A stretch of DNA of 64,000 nt from Helcobacillus massiliensis (GCF_014191425.1 NZ_JACHWP010000001.1:310001-374000), one strand, 5' to 3'; positions 52,330-62,010 are shown, counted from the first letter of the stretch. Numbers and translations: made by a program. The notes: generated from the sequence alone by a model not told the origin.

Positions 52330-52495
52330 CCGTCCAGCCTATCCACTGCCCCCATGCCCGCGCGCTCCCGGCGCCTGATCAGGGCTTTGTCACCGAGTGC
52401 TCAACTCCGGCCACTAGGGTTGGACACGAACCGCGCCAGGCGGCACATCTGAATCGGGCAGCCCGGCGTCACTTCGACGAAGAAAGGGGCCTTCC

Positions 52496-53125
52496 ATGGC
52501 TGACTACACTCTTCCGGATCTCTCCTACGACTACGGCGCTCTCGAGCCGAACATCTCCGGCCGGATCATGGAGCTGCACCACTCCAAGCACCACAAGACC
52601 TACGTGGACGGTGCGAACACCGCTCTGGAGAAGCTTGCTGAGGCACGCGAGAAGGACGACTTCGGCACCATCAACCAGCTGGAGAAGAACCTCGCGTTCA
52701 ACCTCGCCGGCCACGTCAACCACACCGTGTTCTGGAACAACCTCTCCTCGGAGGGCGGCGACAAGCCGACCGGTGAGCTCGCCTCCGCAGTGGACGAGTT
52801 CTTCGGCTCCTTCGACGGCCTGCGCGGCCAGTTCACCGCTGCAGCCCTCGGCATCCAGGGCTCCGGCTGGGCGATCCTCGCCTGGGACTCCCTCGGCGGC
52901 AAGCTCATCATCGAGCAGCTGTACGACCACCAGGGCAACCTCGCAGCCGGCTCCGTCCCGCTGCTCATGCTCGACATGTGGGAGCACGCCTTCTACCTCG
53001 ACTACCAGAACGTGAAGGCGGACTACGTCAAGGCGTTCTGGAACATCGTCAACTGGGCCGATGTTGCGGACCGCTTCGAGCGTGCCCGTAAGCAGACCGT
53101 CGGCCTGATCACGCCGACGGCCTGA
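52496..53125 (+). CDS. sodA: Superoxide dismutase (Mn/Fe)
   Basis: 209 residues. Metal ligands H28 ([13 protein letters not shown]), H76 (HVNHTVFW), D160 and H164 ([12 protein letters not shown]). QGSGWAIL and GNL AAG segments are standard. It disproportionates superoxide in the cytoplasm (EC 1.15.1.1). AAAGGGG-type RBS; a TAGGGT -10-like box lies at 52416. Confidence 0.95.
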   Translation: MADYTLPDLSYDYGALEPNISGRIMELHHSKHHKTYVDGANTALEKLAEAREKDDFGTINQLEKNLAFNLAGHVNHTVFWNNLSSEGGDKPTGELASAVDEFFGSFDGLRGQFTAAALGIQGSGWAILAWDSLGGKLIIEQLYDHQGNLAAGSVPLLMLDMWEHAFYLDYQNVKADYVKAFWNIVNWADVADRFERARKQTVGLITPTA

Positions 53126-53157
53126 TCGCCAGCAGTCCCGCGCTCACCTGAGCGAAC

Positions 53158-53191
53158 CAGCGGCGGTGCCTCCTCGGAGGCGCCGCCGCTG
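53158..53191 (+). terminator. Terminator of sodA
   Basis: CAGCGGCGGTGCCTCC pairs with GGAGGCGCCGCCGCTG (one G-T), loop TC, then TTCACTGTC. Confidence 0.75.
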
Positions 53192-53298
53192 TTCACTGTC
53201 TGCGGGCCGGCGGGGTCATACGTTGGTCGGAGGCGCTCCGGCCGGAAGCACCGCCAGGTCTAACGGCGAGCCGACGGGTTCTTCCCTACGGTTGTTCC

Positions 53299-54492
53299 AT
53301 GACTTCACCGCAGCAGCCCTCATCGTCACCGGCCGCATTCGGTCCTCACGGCCCCCTGGACGGTCGCGAACCCGTCGGCCGCCCCCGACTCTTCAACGGC
53401 TCCACCCGTCTCGGCCTGACCGGCGACCTCGCCATGCGGCACCCCTGGGAGCTGCCGCTCTTCGCCGTCGCCGTGCTCGTCACCATCGGGTTCAACCTGG
53501 CGTGGCTGGCGAGCATCGTCGTGTTCATCATCCTCGTCGCAACCGGCAACGACGCCTCCGTCGTCGACAGCCTCGACCCGAACCTCATCCAGCTGTTCGT
53601 CATCATCGGCGCCCTGCCGTGGATCCTGTGGATCCTGCGCGCCCTCATGTACGCGCAGCAGCGCGCGCTCGCGGTCCGCATGAGCCCCACCCAGTTCCCG
53701 GAGGGCTACCGGATGGTGTGCGAGGCAGCGCAGCAGTTCGGCATGCGCCGCGTTCCCGACGCCTACGTGACGATGGGCAACGGCGTGATCAACGCGTTCG
53801 CCGCCGGTCACGGTTTCCGCCGCTACGTGGTGGTCCACTCCGACCTGTTCGAGGTGGGCGGGCGTGTCCGCGACCCCGAAGCACTGCGCTTCGTCATCGC
53901 CCACGAGGTGGGGCATCACGCTGCGGGCCACACCGGCTACTTCCGCATCCTGTTCCAGAACCTCTTCTACCAGGTGCCGATCCTCGGCAAGGCCCTCTCC
54001 CGCGCCCAGGAGTACACGGCGGACAACTACGGCTACTCGCACGTCCCCAACGGTGCGCCCGGAACCATGGCGCTGCTGGCCGGCGGCAAGTACCTCAACG
54101 CCCACGTCAACGTGAACGAGCTCGCCGACCGTGCCGCCACTGAAAAGGGACTGTGGGTGCACCTCGTGCAGTGGACCTCCACCCACCCCATCACCACCTG
54201 GCGCGCGAACGCCCTGCGCGACCGCACCCGCGCCGGCAGGATGTGGCTGCGGCCCAAGGCGCCGCTGTTCCACCAGATGCTGCCGGCGGGCTCCACCTTC
54301 TCCAAGAAGCATCCCACGCCGGAGCAGGCGATCGAACTGATCAACCGTGCGCGCGCGGAGGGACTCGTTCTGGACGAGGAGCAGTTCGGCCGCTTCCCGG
54401 GCGCCGAGTATCCGGCGCCGGCATCGATGCGTGACCTGCAGATCCGCGCACCGTACCCGCCGATCAACGAGGGCACGATGCTGAACTCCTGA
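53299..54492 (+). CDS. M48-family membrane metalloprotease
   Basis: 397 residues. A disordered N-terminal 45 residues, then two membrane helices at about 50-80 and 95-115. The zinc site is H202-E203-V-G-H206 (FVIAHEVGHHAAGH), with the third ligand E238 in AQEYTADNYGY. Resembles HtpX/M48B proteins that cut damaged membrane proteins. No Shine-Dalgarno before the ATG; leaderless transcription is likely. Next gene on the strand is a tRNA on the opposite strand. Confidence 0.88.
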   Translation: MTSPQQPSSSPAAFGPHGPLDGREPVGRPRLFNGSTRLGLTGDLAMRHPWELPLFAVAVLVTIGFNLAWLASIVVFIILVATGNDASVVDSLDPNLIQLFVIIGALPWILWILRALMYAQQRALAVRMSPTQFPEGYRMVCEAAQQFGMRRVPDAYVTMGNGVINAFAAGHGFRRYVVVHSDLFEVGGRVRDPEALRFVIAHEVGHHAAGHTGYFRILFQNLFYQVPILGKALSRAQEYTADNYGYSHVPNGAPGTMALLAGGKYLNAHVNVNELADRAATEKGLWVHLVQWTSTHPITTWRANALRDRTRAGRMWLRPKAPLFHQMLPAGSTFSKKHPTPEQAIELINRARAEGLVLDEEQFGRFPGAEYPAPASMRDLQIRAPYPPINEGTMLNS

Positions 54493-54568
54493 CCCAGTCG
54501 CGTGAAGTGATGACAGAAGGGGGCGGACCAGAGAAATCTGGCCCGCACCCCTTCTCGTGTGCTGTGGG

Positions 54569-54641
54569 CGCCCCCGGCAGGATTCGAACCTGCAACCTAC
54601 GGATTAGAAGGCCGGTGCTCTATCCATTGAGCTACGGAGGC
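54569..54641 (-). tRNA. tRNA-Arg(TCT)
   Basis: 73 nt. Acceptor GCCTCCG/CGGGGGC with one T-G pair, D-arm, T-arm GGTTCGAATCC, anticodon loop CTTCTAA (TCT). The anticodon stem CCGGC/TCCGT has non-pairs C27-T43 and C31-T39, leaving three paired positions. CCA not encoded. Confidence 0.88.
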
Positions 54642-54882
54642 GGGGCACCCGTCGCCCCGTCCCGGGGCCGACGGCGCGGCGGTGACGCCGCGGGGTGTGC
54701 GGCTCAAGTGTAGGCGAGCAGGGCCCGCCGCCCCGAATTCGAGTGGCCCATGCCCACCGCCACTTGTGCACAGTTCGCCTCCGCGGGGTGTGGTGCGGAC
54801 GCTCACTGGAAATGCTGGACGGACCGCCGGCGGCAAGCGCCGGACCGACGCGGCCGCAGCGCCGCCAAAGAAGGGGGGACCC

Positions 54883-55452
54883 ATGTCCGCTATCCGCACC
54901 ACCATCGTGGGCAACATCGCCCAACCGATCCGGCTGCAGAAGTTCCCGGACGGCAATCTCGTCGTCACGTTCACCGTCGCCGTCAACGACCAGTACCTCG
55001 ACAAGAAGACCGGGGAGTTCGCCGACCGCGGCACCGAGTTCGTGCGCGTGCAGACCCGCCGCCGCGACCTCTGTCTCAACGCTGATGCTTCCCTCAGCGT
55101 CGGCGATCCGGTGATCGTGACGGGGCGCCTCACCACCCATTCGTGGAAGGGCCCCGACAACCGCGACTTCTTCGCGCTGCTGCTGCATGCTGAGGCCCTC
55201 GGGCCGAGCCTGCAGTTCGGCACCACCCGCTACTTCAAGAACAACAACCAGAAGCCGGTCGGGGACGACGGCGAGCAGCTCACCGGCGGTGAGGACACCT
55301 CTGCTGAGCTCGAAGGCCGCACTGTTCCCGACGACACCGCCGAGGATCGGGAAGCGCCGGTACGGCGGGACCCGTCGGAGCTGGTCGCCGTCTGCGTCGG
55401 TGGGGGAGAGGAGGCCGACGGGGCAGAAGGCGACAAGGAGCCGCCGTTCTGA
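54883..55452 (+). CDS. ssb: Single-stranded DNA-binding protein (SSB paralogue)
   Basis: 189 residues. OB-fold of SSB type at 1-112: TTIVGNIAQPIRLQKFPDGN, VVTFTVAVNDQYL, VRVQTRRRDLCLNADASLSVGDPVIVTGRL and HSWKGPDNRDFFALLLHAEALG (in parts). A disordered acidic C-terminal part ends in DKEPPF, the conserved tip that recruits repair enzymes. The rpsF-ssb-rplI context is absent, so it is probably the second SSB. Confidence 0.85.
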   Translation: MSAIRTTIVGNIAQPIRLQKFPDGNLVVTFTVAVNDQYLDKKTGEFADRGTEFVRVQTRRRDLCLNADASLSVGDPVIVTGRLTTHSWKGPDNRDFFALLLHAEALGPSLQFGTTRYFKNNNQKPVGDDGEQLTGGEDTSAELEGRTVPDDTAEDREAPVRRDPSELVAVCVGGGEEADGAEGDKEPPF

Positions 55453-55515
55453 TCCCACCGCCTCCGCTTGAGCAGCGGTGGACGCCGCCGAGTGGTGGTG
55501 TGACGCTGCTGGGCG

Positions 55516-56073
55516 TCAGTCCTGGGCCGGGGCGAGGCCGAGGCTCGCCTGCAGGGCGTCCACGAGCGCCGGGATGAGGCGGCGCCCCATCCTCGTGGGG
55601 GAGTCCGCGATGACCCGGCCGTTCTCCACAGCCCGCACCACACACCAGGTCTCACCGTTGAGCAGCGCGCCCACAACGACAGCTGTCTGCGCGGGCGCGC
55701 TGTCATCTCGCCGGTCCCCGTCGGCCCGCGGCGCGGCATCGATCACCGCGTGGACGGCTCCGCCGGCGAGGTCCTCCGGCCAGGTGGCCTCCTGCAGTTC
55801 AGCGACCGGGTCCAGCTGGTCGGCGCCCATTTCGATCGGCGTGAGGTGCTCCGGGTCGTCATCACCGGCGGCGAGGTCCTCGGGGTCCATCAGCTCGGCC
55901 AGCTGGGGATGATCCTCGGCGATCATGCCGGTCCTCAGCAGCATCCAGCGGGACGCGGTCGCACCCGCGGGGGGAGCCTGCGGTCCGGAGAAGGCGAAGC
56001 GGAACACTTCGAGGAGCGAAGCGGCGAGGCCGGCTTCGCGTTCAGTGAGATCAGCAGGGGAGTCGGAATTCAC
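55516..56073 (-). CDS. PPA1309-family protein
   Basis: 185 residues from GTG 56073. No enzymatic motif. Layout: a helical N terminus, an LxxTGMIAEDHPQLAEL segment, a TWPEDLAGGAVHAVIDA strand, and ALVDALQASLGLA at the C terminus. Acidic, soluble, actinobacteria-specific. It is divergent from the UPF0182 gene, a conserved pairing. Confidence 0.7.
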   Translation of the reverse strand: MNSDSPADLTEREAGLAASLLEVFRFAFSGPQAPPAGATASRWMLLRTGMIAEDHPQLAELMDPEDLAAGDDDPEHLTPIEMGADQLDPVAELQEATWPEDLAGGAVHAVIDAAPRADGDRRDDSAPAQTAVVVGALLNGETWCVVRAVENGRVIADSPTRMGRRLIPALVDALQASLGLAPAQD

Positions 56074-56096
56074 GTGCAAAGTTTAACCTGACAGAA

Positions 56097-56118
56097 TGGA
56101 CGGGGACTTCTCCGTCCA
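56097..56118. repeat. Hairpin in the PPA1309-UPF0182 divergent gap
   Basis: TGGACGG (56097-56103) and CCGTCCA (56112-56118), with a near-paired interior; possible operator or 5' leader stem. Confidence 0.4.
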
Positions 56119-56195
56119 GACTACTGACCGCCGCGCTTCGATCGGCGACGCGCGCGGACAGTTGTGAGATCGCCCTGCGAGTTATGAGGTAGCCA

Positions 56196-59100
56196 GTGAG
56201 TTTCTCCGTCCCCGCACCCGGATCACGTCCGCGGCCGAAACCGTCGGGAACGCAGGAGGACGGCAAGAGCCGGTTCACACCCCTCACCATCACGCTTCTC
56301 ATCATCGGTGCGCTCCTGGTCGCGCTGGTGATCGCTGCGGAAGTCGTCACCGCCTACCTCTGGTACAGCCAGCTCGGCTACGTCGATGTGGTCCGCACCC
56401 GCTGGATCACCCAGGTGGTCCTCTTCCTCCTGGGCGCCGCCCTCATCGCCCTGCCGCTGTTCTTCACCCTCCGCTTCGCCTACAAGCATCGGCCGGTGCA
56501 TCCGCCGATCACCCGCGAAGAACAGGCGGTGGAGCAGTTCCGTCAGGCTGTGGAGCCGCTGCGGCGCCTCATCACCTACGCCGTCCCCGGCGCTCTCGGC
56601 ATCTTCGGCGGTCTCGCCGCCGCGAGGGCGTGGGAGCCGGTGCAGCTGGCGATGCACGCGAAGAACTTCGGCACCACGGACCCGATCTTCCACAACGACA
56701 TCGGGTTCTACGTGTTCCATCTGCCGGTCATCGACATGGCGCTCACCGTGCTGAACTTCATCGTGGTCGCCACCGCCGTCGCCGCCGTCGCCGGGCACTT
56801 CGTGTACGGCGGCATCGCCTGGGGTCAGGAATCCGGTATCTCCATCACCAAGGCGGCACGCCGGCACCTCGGCATCATCGCCTTCGGCTACCTGCTGATC
56901 CTCGCCGCCCAGCACTGGGTGGAGCGCTACCATCTGCTGAACTCCGGCCACACAAAGTTCGAGGGCGCGTCCTTTACGGATGTCAATGCCCTCATCCCCT
57001 CCAAGACGATCCTGGCGGTCGCCGCCCTGATCGTGGCGGCGCTGATGCTGCTGTGGATCATCAAGGGCAACTGGAAGATCCCCGCCATCGGTGCCGGTCT
57101 CATCGTGCTGTCCACGCTCGCCGTCGGCATGGCCTACCCCACGCTGATCCAGAACTTCAAGGTCGACCCGAACGAGCGCGCCCTCGAACAGCCGTACATC
57201 CAGCACAACATCGACGCGACGCGCGCCGCGTACAAGATCGACAAGGTGAAGGAGACCCGCTACGAGGCGAAGACCGACGCCGACGCCGGTGCGCTGCGCT
57301 CCGACGCCTCCACCACCGCCCAGATCCGCCTCATGGACCCGGGGGTCGTGTCCCCGACCTTCGAGCAGCGCGAAGCGAACCGACCCTACTGGGGCTTCGA
57401 GGACCAGCTCTCCGTTGACCGCTACGACATCGATGGGAAGCAGCAGGACACCGTGATCGGCGTGCGCGAACTGCGCCCCGACAAGCTCAACCTCGCCAAC
57501 CGCGACTGGGTGACGCAGCACGTGGTCTACACCCATGGGTACGGTGTGGCCGCCGCGTACGGCAACCGGCGCCAGCCGAACGGCGAACCGTCGTTCTTCC
57601 AGTCGGGCGTGCCCGGCAGCGGCCCGTTCGGTGACTACCAGGAGCGGGTGTACTTCGGTCGGCACTCGCCGGACTACTCCGTGGTGGGTGCTCCGAAGGG
57701 AGCGGACCCGCAGGAGTTCGACTACCAGTCCGGCGGTACCGACGGCAAGGGCGACGGCTCCCAGGTCTCCAACACCTACACCGGCGACGGCGGACCGAAG
57801 ATCGGCAACCCCTTTGTGCGCCTCCTGTACGCGGTGAAGTTCCGCGAACCCAACATCTTCATCTCCAGCTACGTGAACTCCGAGTCGCAGATCCTCTACG
57901 ACCGCAATCCGCGCGACCGCGTGAAGAAGGTCGCGCCCTACCTGTCGCTGGACTCCGAGATGTACCCGGCTGTGGTGGACGGCAAGCTCAAGTGGGTGAT
58001 CGACGCCTACACCACCACCGACCGGTACCCGTACGCGCAGTCGATGGACTTCAACACCGTGGTGACGGACGCGAAGACCAACGGACAGGCCACTGCGGAT
58101 CAGCGGCAGGCGGACGTCAACTACATCCGCAACTCCGCGAAGGTGACGGTGGATGCATTCGACGGCTCGGTGGAGATCTACACCTGGGACACCGAGGACC
58201 CGATCCTGCGGGCGTGGAACGATGTCTTCCCGACCTCGCACCGCGCGGCCACGAAGATCTCCTCGGATCTCATGAGCCACCTGCGGTACCCCTCGGACCT
58301 GTTCAAGTCGCAGCGTCACATGCTCGGCCAGTACCATGTGACTGATGCTGACGAGTTCTTCGGCGGGCAGGACTTCTGGCAGGTCACGCCGGACCCGAAC
58401 CGCGCAGCTGCGGGGCAGAACAGCAAGGACGGCCAGAGCACGGTCGTTCAGCCGCCGCTGTACCTGTCGATGAAGATGCCCAACCAGGACGGCCCGCGCT
58501 TCTCCGTCTCCACCAGCTACATCCCGGTGGCGGGCCAGGACGTCCTCATGGGCTTCCTCGCCGTTGACTCGGAGACCGGCAGCACCGCCGGCAATCCGGC
58601 CGACAGCTACGGCGACATGAATCTGCTGGTGCTGCCGACCGCGAACCCGGTGAGCGCACCCCGCCAGGTGCAGAACACGTTCAACACCAACCCGGAGGTG
58701 TCGCGGGAGCTGAACCTTCTGCGCACCGGCAACTCCGAGGTCATCAACGGCAACCTGCTGACCCTGCCGATGGGCGGCGGACTGCTGTACGTGCAGCCCG
58801 TGTACGTGATGAGCTCCAGTTCCGGCGGCGGCACCTCGTATCCGCTGCTGCGCAAGGTCCTCGTCTCCTTCGGCGACAAGGTCGGGTACGCCGACACGCT
58901 CGATGAGGCACTGGATGCCGTCTTCGGCGGCGACTCCGGTGCGAACGCCGGTGATGCGGAAGTGCCCACCAAGGGCGAAGCCGGTGCCGTCGAGGGCGCC
59001 AACCCGGCACCGGGCACCGACGGCCAGCAGCCGAAGGACGGCGCGACGCCGCAGCCTTCGCCATCGCCGACCCCGTCGGCCGATCCATCGTCCCCGGCGG

Positions 59101-59273
59101 CGCCGGCGCCTGCCGATGCCGATGCCCTCACGAAGGCGCTCGACGACTTGGATGCCGCCCAGAAGGAGGCCGACAAGGCTCTGAAGGACGGTGACTGGGC
59201 CGCGTACGGTGAGGCGCAGAAGAAGATGGACGACGCCATCAAGCGCGCCCGCGAGGCCAACGGGAAGCAGTAG
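56196..59273 (+). CDS. UPF0182 family large membrane protein
   Basis: 1025 residues from GTG 56196. Seven membrane helices in the first 330 residues (ITLLIIGALLVALVIAAEVVTAYLWYSQLGY is the first, in part), then a very large extracytoplasmic domain with many Asp/Asn/Tyr repeats (VNYIRNSAKVTVDAFDGSVEIY), and an Ala/Pro/Asp-rich C-terminal tail of about 120 residues with a coiled coil. Conserved in actinobacteria, function unknown; stress-linked. Confidence 0.93.
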   Translation: MSFSVPAPGSRPRPKPSGTQEDGKSRFTPLTITLLIIGALLVALVIAAEVVTAYLWYSQLGYVDVVRTRWITQVVLFLLGAALIALPLFFTLRFAYKHRPVHPPITREEQAVEQFRQAVEPLRRLITYAVPGALGIFGGLAAARAWEPVQLAMHAKNFGTTDPIFHNDIGFYVFHLPVIDMALTVLNFIVVATAVAAVAGHFVYGGIAWGQESGISITKAARRHLGIIAFGYLLILAAQHWVERYHLLNSGHTKFEGASFTDVNALIPSKTILAVAALIVAALMLLWIIKGNWKIPAIGAGLIVLSTLAVGMAYPTLIQNFKVDPNERALEQPYIQHNIDATRAAYKIDKVKETRYEAKTDADAGALRSDASTTAQIRLMDPGVVSPTFEQREANRPYWGFEDQLSVDRYDIDGKQQDTVIGVRELRPDKLNLANRDWVTQHVVYTHGYGVAAAYGNRRQPNGEPSFFQSGVPGSGPFGDYQERVYFGRHSPDYSVVGAPKGADPQEFDYQSGGTDGKGDGSQVSNTYTGDGGPKIGNPFVRLLYAVKFREPNIFISSYVNSESQILYDRNPRDRVKKVAPYLSLDSEMYPAVVDGKLKWVIDAYTTTDRYPYAQSMDFNTVVTDAKTNGQATADQRQADVNYIRNSAKVTVDAFDGSVEIYTWDTEDPILRAWNDVFPTSHRAATKISSDLMSHLRYPSDLFKSQRHMLGQYHVTDADEFFGGQDFWQVTPDPNRAAAGQNSKDGQSTVVQPPLYLSMKMPNQDGPRFSVSTSYIPVAGQDVLMGFLAVDSETGSTAGNPADSYGDMNLLVLPTANPVSAPRQVQNTFNTNPEVSRELNLLRTGNSEVINGNLLTLPMGGGLLYVQPVYVMSSSSGGGTSYPLLRKVLVSFGDKVGYADTLDEALDAVFGGDSGANAGDAEVPTKGEAGAVEGANPAPGTDGQQPKDGATPQPSPSPTPSADPSSPAAPAPADADALTKALDDLDAAQKEADKALKDGDWAAYGEAQKKMDDAIKRAREANGKQ

Positions 59274-59387
59274 GCTGACGGGGACGGGCGTCAACCGGGC
59301 AAACCGGAGGTGAAAGTTTCCTGTCTCACGTTTGACGCCTCCGCGTTGGACATCGGAGGGGTGCCCGCGTAGATTAGAACATGTCGA

Positions 59388-59461
59388 CGCGGGATGGAGC
59401 AGTTCGGTAGCTCGCCGGGCTCATAACCCGGAGGTCGTAGGTTCAAATCCTGCTCCCGCTA
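59388..59461 (+). tRNA. Initiator tRNA-fMet(CAT)
   Basis: 74 nt. C1 opposite T72 is unpaired, as in initiators; anticodon stem CCGGG/CCCGG around CTCATAA (CAT) has the three consecutive G-C pairs; T-loop GTTCAAATC. CCA not encoded. Confidence 0.95.
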
Positions 59462-59468
59462 CGAGATG

Positions 59469-59504
59469 AAGGCCCTGACCAGAGAAATCTGGTCAGGGCC
59501 TTTC
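59469..59504 (+). terminator. Terminator of tRNA-fMet
   Basis: AAGGCCCTGACCAGA pairs perfectly with TCTGGTCAGGGCCTT, loop GAAA, then TTCCC. Confidence 0.88.
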
Positions 59505-59686
59505 CCTTACCCGGGAGCGGCTGGTCGCGGTGCCGTCGCGCCTGTGCCGGTCGATTCGTCGACGTATTCGGGGCTGTACGCGCTGACTTTCCCGAAAGTG
59601 CAGACGGATCGTTCGGCGTGGCCGCAGCGTGCGGAGGAGGAGTGCGGCGGTCGCAGGCTGCGCAGTGCGCGCATCGGGGGCAGAGA
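59505..59686. other. Gene-free stretch between tRNA-fMet and the phosphofructokinase gene
   Basis: No coding frame or promoter I can support on either strand. Contains a TCGATTCGTCGA palindrome near 59559. The next 145 bp hold a terminator hairpin and short repeats. Confidence 0.5.
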
Positions 59687-59717
59687 AGCGCCCCGGCGGA
59701 TTCACCACCGGGGCGCT
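59687..59717 (-). terminator. Terminator of the phosphofructokinase gene
   Basis: AGCGCCCCGG (59687-59696) and CCGGGGCGCT (59708-59717); on the - strand TTCTCTG follows. About 115 bp beyond the stop codon. Confidence 0.6.
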
Positions 59718-59720
59718 GTT

Positions 59721-59781
59721 CATCAGGTCGGCCCGTCCATCGGGTCGCCGCGCGCATCAGGTCGCCACGAACATCAGGCCA
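59721..59781. repeat. Four phased copies of a 10-bp motif
   Basis: CATCAGGTCG, CATCGGGTCG, CATCAGGTCG and CATCAGGCCA start at 59721, 59738, 59755 and 59772; period exactly 17 bp with 7-bp spacers. Confidence 0.7.
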
Positions 59782-59832
59782 ACTGGACCGAGGGAGCCCG
59801 ACTGGCCGAGCCAGGCGAGACAAGAACCCGAA

Positions 59833-61059
59833 TCAGTCCTCGCTGGGCTCCGCCTTCGCGAACGGCTGGCCCGCACGCACCAGGACGTCCTGGAACCAGT
59901 CCTGCTCCACATTGAATGACTTGTGGCCGGCGATTCGATCGAACTCGATGGCGCGCAGGCGGTTGTCGTTGCCCTCGTCATGGCCGATCACGCCGCTGCC
60001 GCCTTCGAGCGACACCTGCACGGCCAGATCCGTCATCGACTTGATGAGGCGCAGGTCCTCTGCATTCGCCTTCGCGGACCGCGCAAAGTACCCGGACTTC
60101 TGCACCATCACCTTTTCGGCGCCGAGCTTGTCCGCGAACTGCTTCGCGAACCAGTTGCCCGGGTTGATGGTATCGAGCTTGACGTGGCCGAACGGGTCGC
60201 GCGGCACCTCCTCGCCGTTCGCCTCCATCTCCGCAACGATCTCCGGGATGCCGGCACCCTCGGACAGGAAGATGTTGACGTTGCCGACCTCGTCCATCAC
60301 AGCCTTCAGGCGCTTCGCCTCACGGTCGATGTCGATCTTCAGCTCCGGCAGGAAGACGGCGTGCACATCCCACTTTTCGGCATCGAGGCCGATCTCCGGA
60401 AGCCACTGCTGCTGAGCGTGCCACTGCTGGTAGAAGCGGGCGGCTTCAGCAGTGAGATAGCCGCAGGCGCGGCCCATGATCTCGTGGATGATGAGCATGC
60501 GGGGGTTCGAGCCGTGCTCAGCGATGATGTTCTGCGCGAACTGGCTGGTCTGCTCAGCGGCGGTCAGGGCGCCCAGGGACTGGCGCACCGGCACGATGTC
60601 GTTGTCGATCGTCTTCGGCAGACCCACCACGCGCAGTTCAGCGTCGTGCTCGTGGAGGTACGCCGCAAGGTCAGCGGCGGTGGTGTTCGTGTCGTCGCCG
60701 CCGATGGTGTGAAGGACATCGACCCCGTCGGCCTTCAGCTTCTCCGCCGCCACCTGGAGGGCGTTCTCGCCCTCCTTGATGAGGCCGCGCTTGACGAGGT
60801 CGTCGGTGTTGGTGAGCTTCACGCGGGAGTTGCCGATGGGGGAGCCGCCGAACTGGTGCAGCAGACCTGCGTTCCGGCGCACCGTCTGGTCCACGATGAT
60901 CTTCTCGCCGGACAGCAGACCCCAATAGCCGTGGCGGTAGGCAATGATCTCAATGCTCGGGTCGAGCTCGGTGTAGCGCTCGATGAGGCCTCCCACAGCA
61001 GACGAGAGGCACGGCGCGTAGCCGCCCGCAGTCAGAAGTGCAACGCGTTTGACGGTCAT
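59833..61059 (-). CDS. pfp: Pyrophosphate-type 6-phosphofructokinase
   Basis: 408 residues from ATG 61059 (GGGAAG upstream). Group-III-like PFK: TAGGYAPCLSSAVGGL at the N terminus, IGGDDTNT at 119-126 with D123 in the position that excludes ATP, and PKTIDND (148-154) with K149, the PPi-type pair, catalytic D152. MIIHEIMGRACGYLT-type motif and the C-terminal GHVKLDTINPGNWFA follow. It phosphorylates fructose 6-phosphate with pyrophosphate, reversibly (EC 2.7.1.90). Specificity is inferred from the two residues. Confidence 0.85.
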   Translation of the reverse strand: MTVKRVALLTAGGYAPCLSSAVGGLIERYTELDPSIEIIAYRHGYWGLLSGEKIIVDQTVRRNAGLLHQFGGSPIGNSRVKLTNTDDLVKRGLIKEGENALQVAAEKLKADGVDVLHTIGGDDTNTTAADLAAYLHEHDAELRVVGLPKTIDNDIVPVRQSLGALTAAEQTSQFAQNIIAEHGSNPRMLIIHEIMGRACGYLTAEAARFYQQWHAQQQWLPEIGLDAEKWDVHAVFLPELKIDIDREAKRLKAVMDEVGNVNIFLSEGAGIPEIVAEMEANGEEVPRDPFGHVKLDTINPGNWFAKQFADKLGAEKVMVQKSGYFARSAKANAEDLRLIKSMTDLAVQVSLEGGSGVIGHDEGNDNRLRAIEFDRIAGHKSFNVEQDWFQDVLVRAGQPFAKAEPSED

Positions 61060-61201
61060 ATCTTCCCTTTCCATGGGTGCCCGGAAACAGCCGCCGCGAT
61101 CAGGCGGCCGGGCAGGTCAACGGACACTGCCATCCTAGCGGCGGCGCCTGGGGAGGAAGGTCCTCGCAACAGGCCCCATGACCAGGGGATTCACTGCCGG
61201 C

Positions 61202-61993
61202 TCAGGCCTGCTGAGCGAGCGCCTCCAGGATCATCTCGTGCAGGTGCCCGTTGCTCGCCACGGCACCGTCGCCGAAGGGCCCCGGGGCACCGTCGAGGTC
61301 GGTGAAACGGCCACCCGCCTCCGTTACGATCGGCACCAGCGCCGCCATGTCATGCAGCGCCAGCTGCGGCTCTGCAGCAGCATCGACAGCGCCTTCGGCG
61401 AGCAGCATGTAGCTCCAGAAGTCGCCGTACGCGCGGGTCCGCCAGAACCGCTGCATCAGGTTGAGGAACTCGCGCAGGCGCCCCTGCTCCGCCCAGTTCG
61501 ACAGGTCGGAGTACGACAGCGATGCGGCGTCCAGCGAACCCACGCCGGACACCTGCAGGCGCTTCGCGGACGACAGGCGTGGGCCGGTGAACGCACCGGC
61601 GTCCTTCGCAGCCCACCAGCGGCGCTTCAGAGCCGGCGCGGACACGACGCCGACCACCACTTCGCCGTCCTCGACGAGTCCGATGAGGGTCGCCCACACG
61701 GGCACCCCACGCACGAAGTTGGAGGTGCCGTCGATCGGGTCCACGATCCACTGGCGGGAGCCTGCCCCGGTGGAGCCGAACTCTTCGCCGATGACCTGAT
61801 CGCGGCTGCGGACCCGGGCCAGCTGTGCGCGGATCATCTCCTCCGCGGTGCGGTCGGCGTCGGTGACCTCGGTGAGGTCGGGCTTCGTCTCGACTGTCAG
61901 GTCCTGGGCCTGGAATCGGGACAGGGTCTTCTGGTCGACCGCGTCGGCGAGGACGTGGGCGAGGCGCAGATCGTCGGAGAGGGAAGAGCTCAT
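61202..61993 (-). CDS. hisN: Histidinol-phosphatase / inositol monophosphatase family
   Basis: 263 residues. Inositol monophosphatase fold with metal residues in IGEEFG and IVDPIDGTSNFVRGVPVWATLIG, and HDMAALVPIVTEAGGRFTDLDG near the C terminus. The aroA-rsgA-hisN cluster is characteristic of Actinomycetota, where the enzyme is HisN (EC 3.1.3.15). 17 bp after rsgA. Confidence 0.85.
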   Translation of the reverse strand: MSSSLSDDLRLAHVLADAVDQKTLSRFQAQDLTVETKPDLTEVTDADRTAEEMIRAQLARVRSRDQVIGEEFGSTGAGSRQWIVDPIDGTSNFVRGVPVWATLIGLVEDGEVVVGVVSAPALKRRWWAAKDAGAFTGPRLSSAKRLQVSGVGSLDAASLSYSDLSNWAEQGRLREFLNLMQRFWRTRAYGDFWSYMLLAEGAVDAAAEPQLALHDMAALVPIVTEAGGRFTDLDGAPGPFGDGAVASNGHLHEMILEALAQQA

Positions 61994-62010
61994 GGGCTCA
62001 CCCTACCGAT

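Noticed and set aside
56223-59294. 1023-codon antisense frame across the UPF0182 gene
   Set aside because: Composition is Val/Arg/Gly/His-rich with no domain; the + strand gene matches a known family over its whole length.
59721-59781. Mini CRISPR
   Set aside because: 10-bp repeats with 7-bp spacers are too short, and no cas gene is present.
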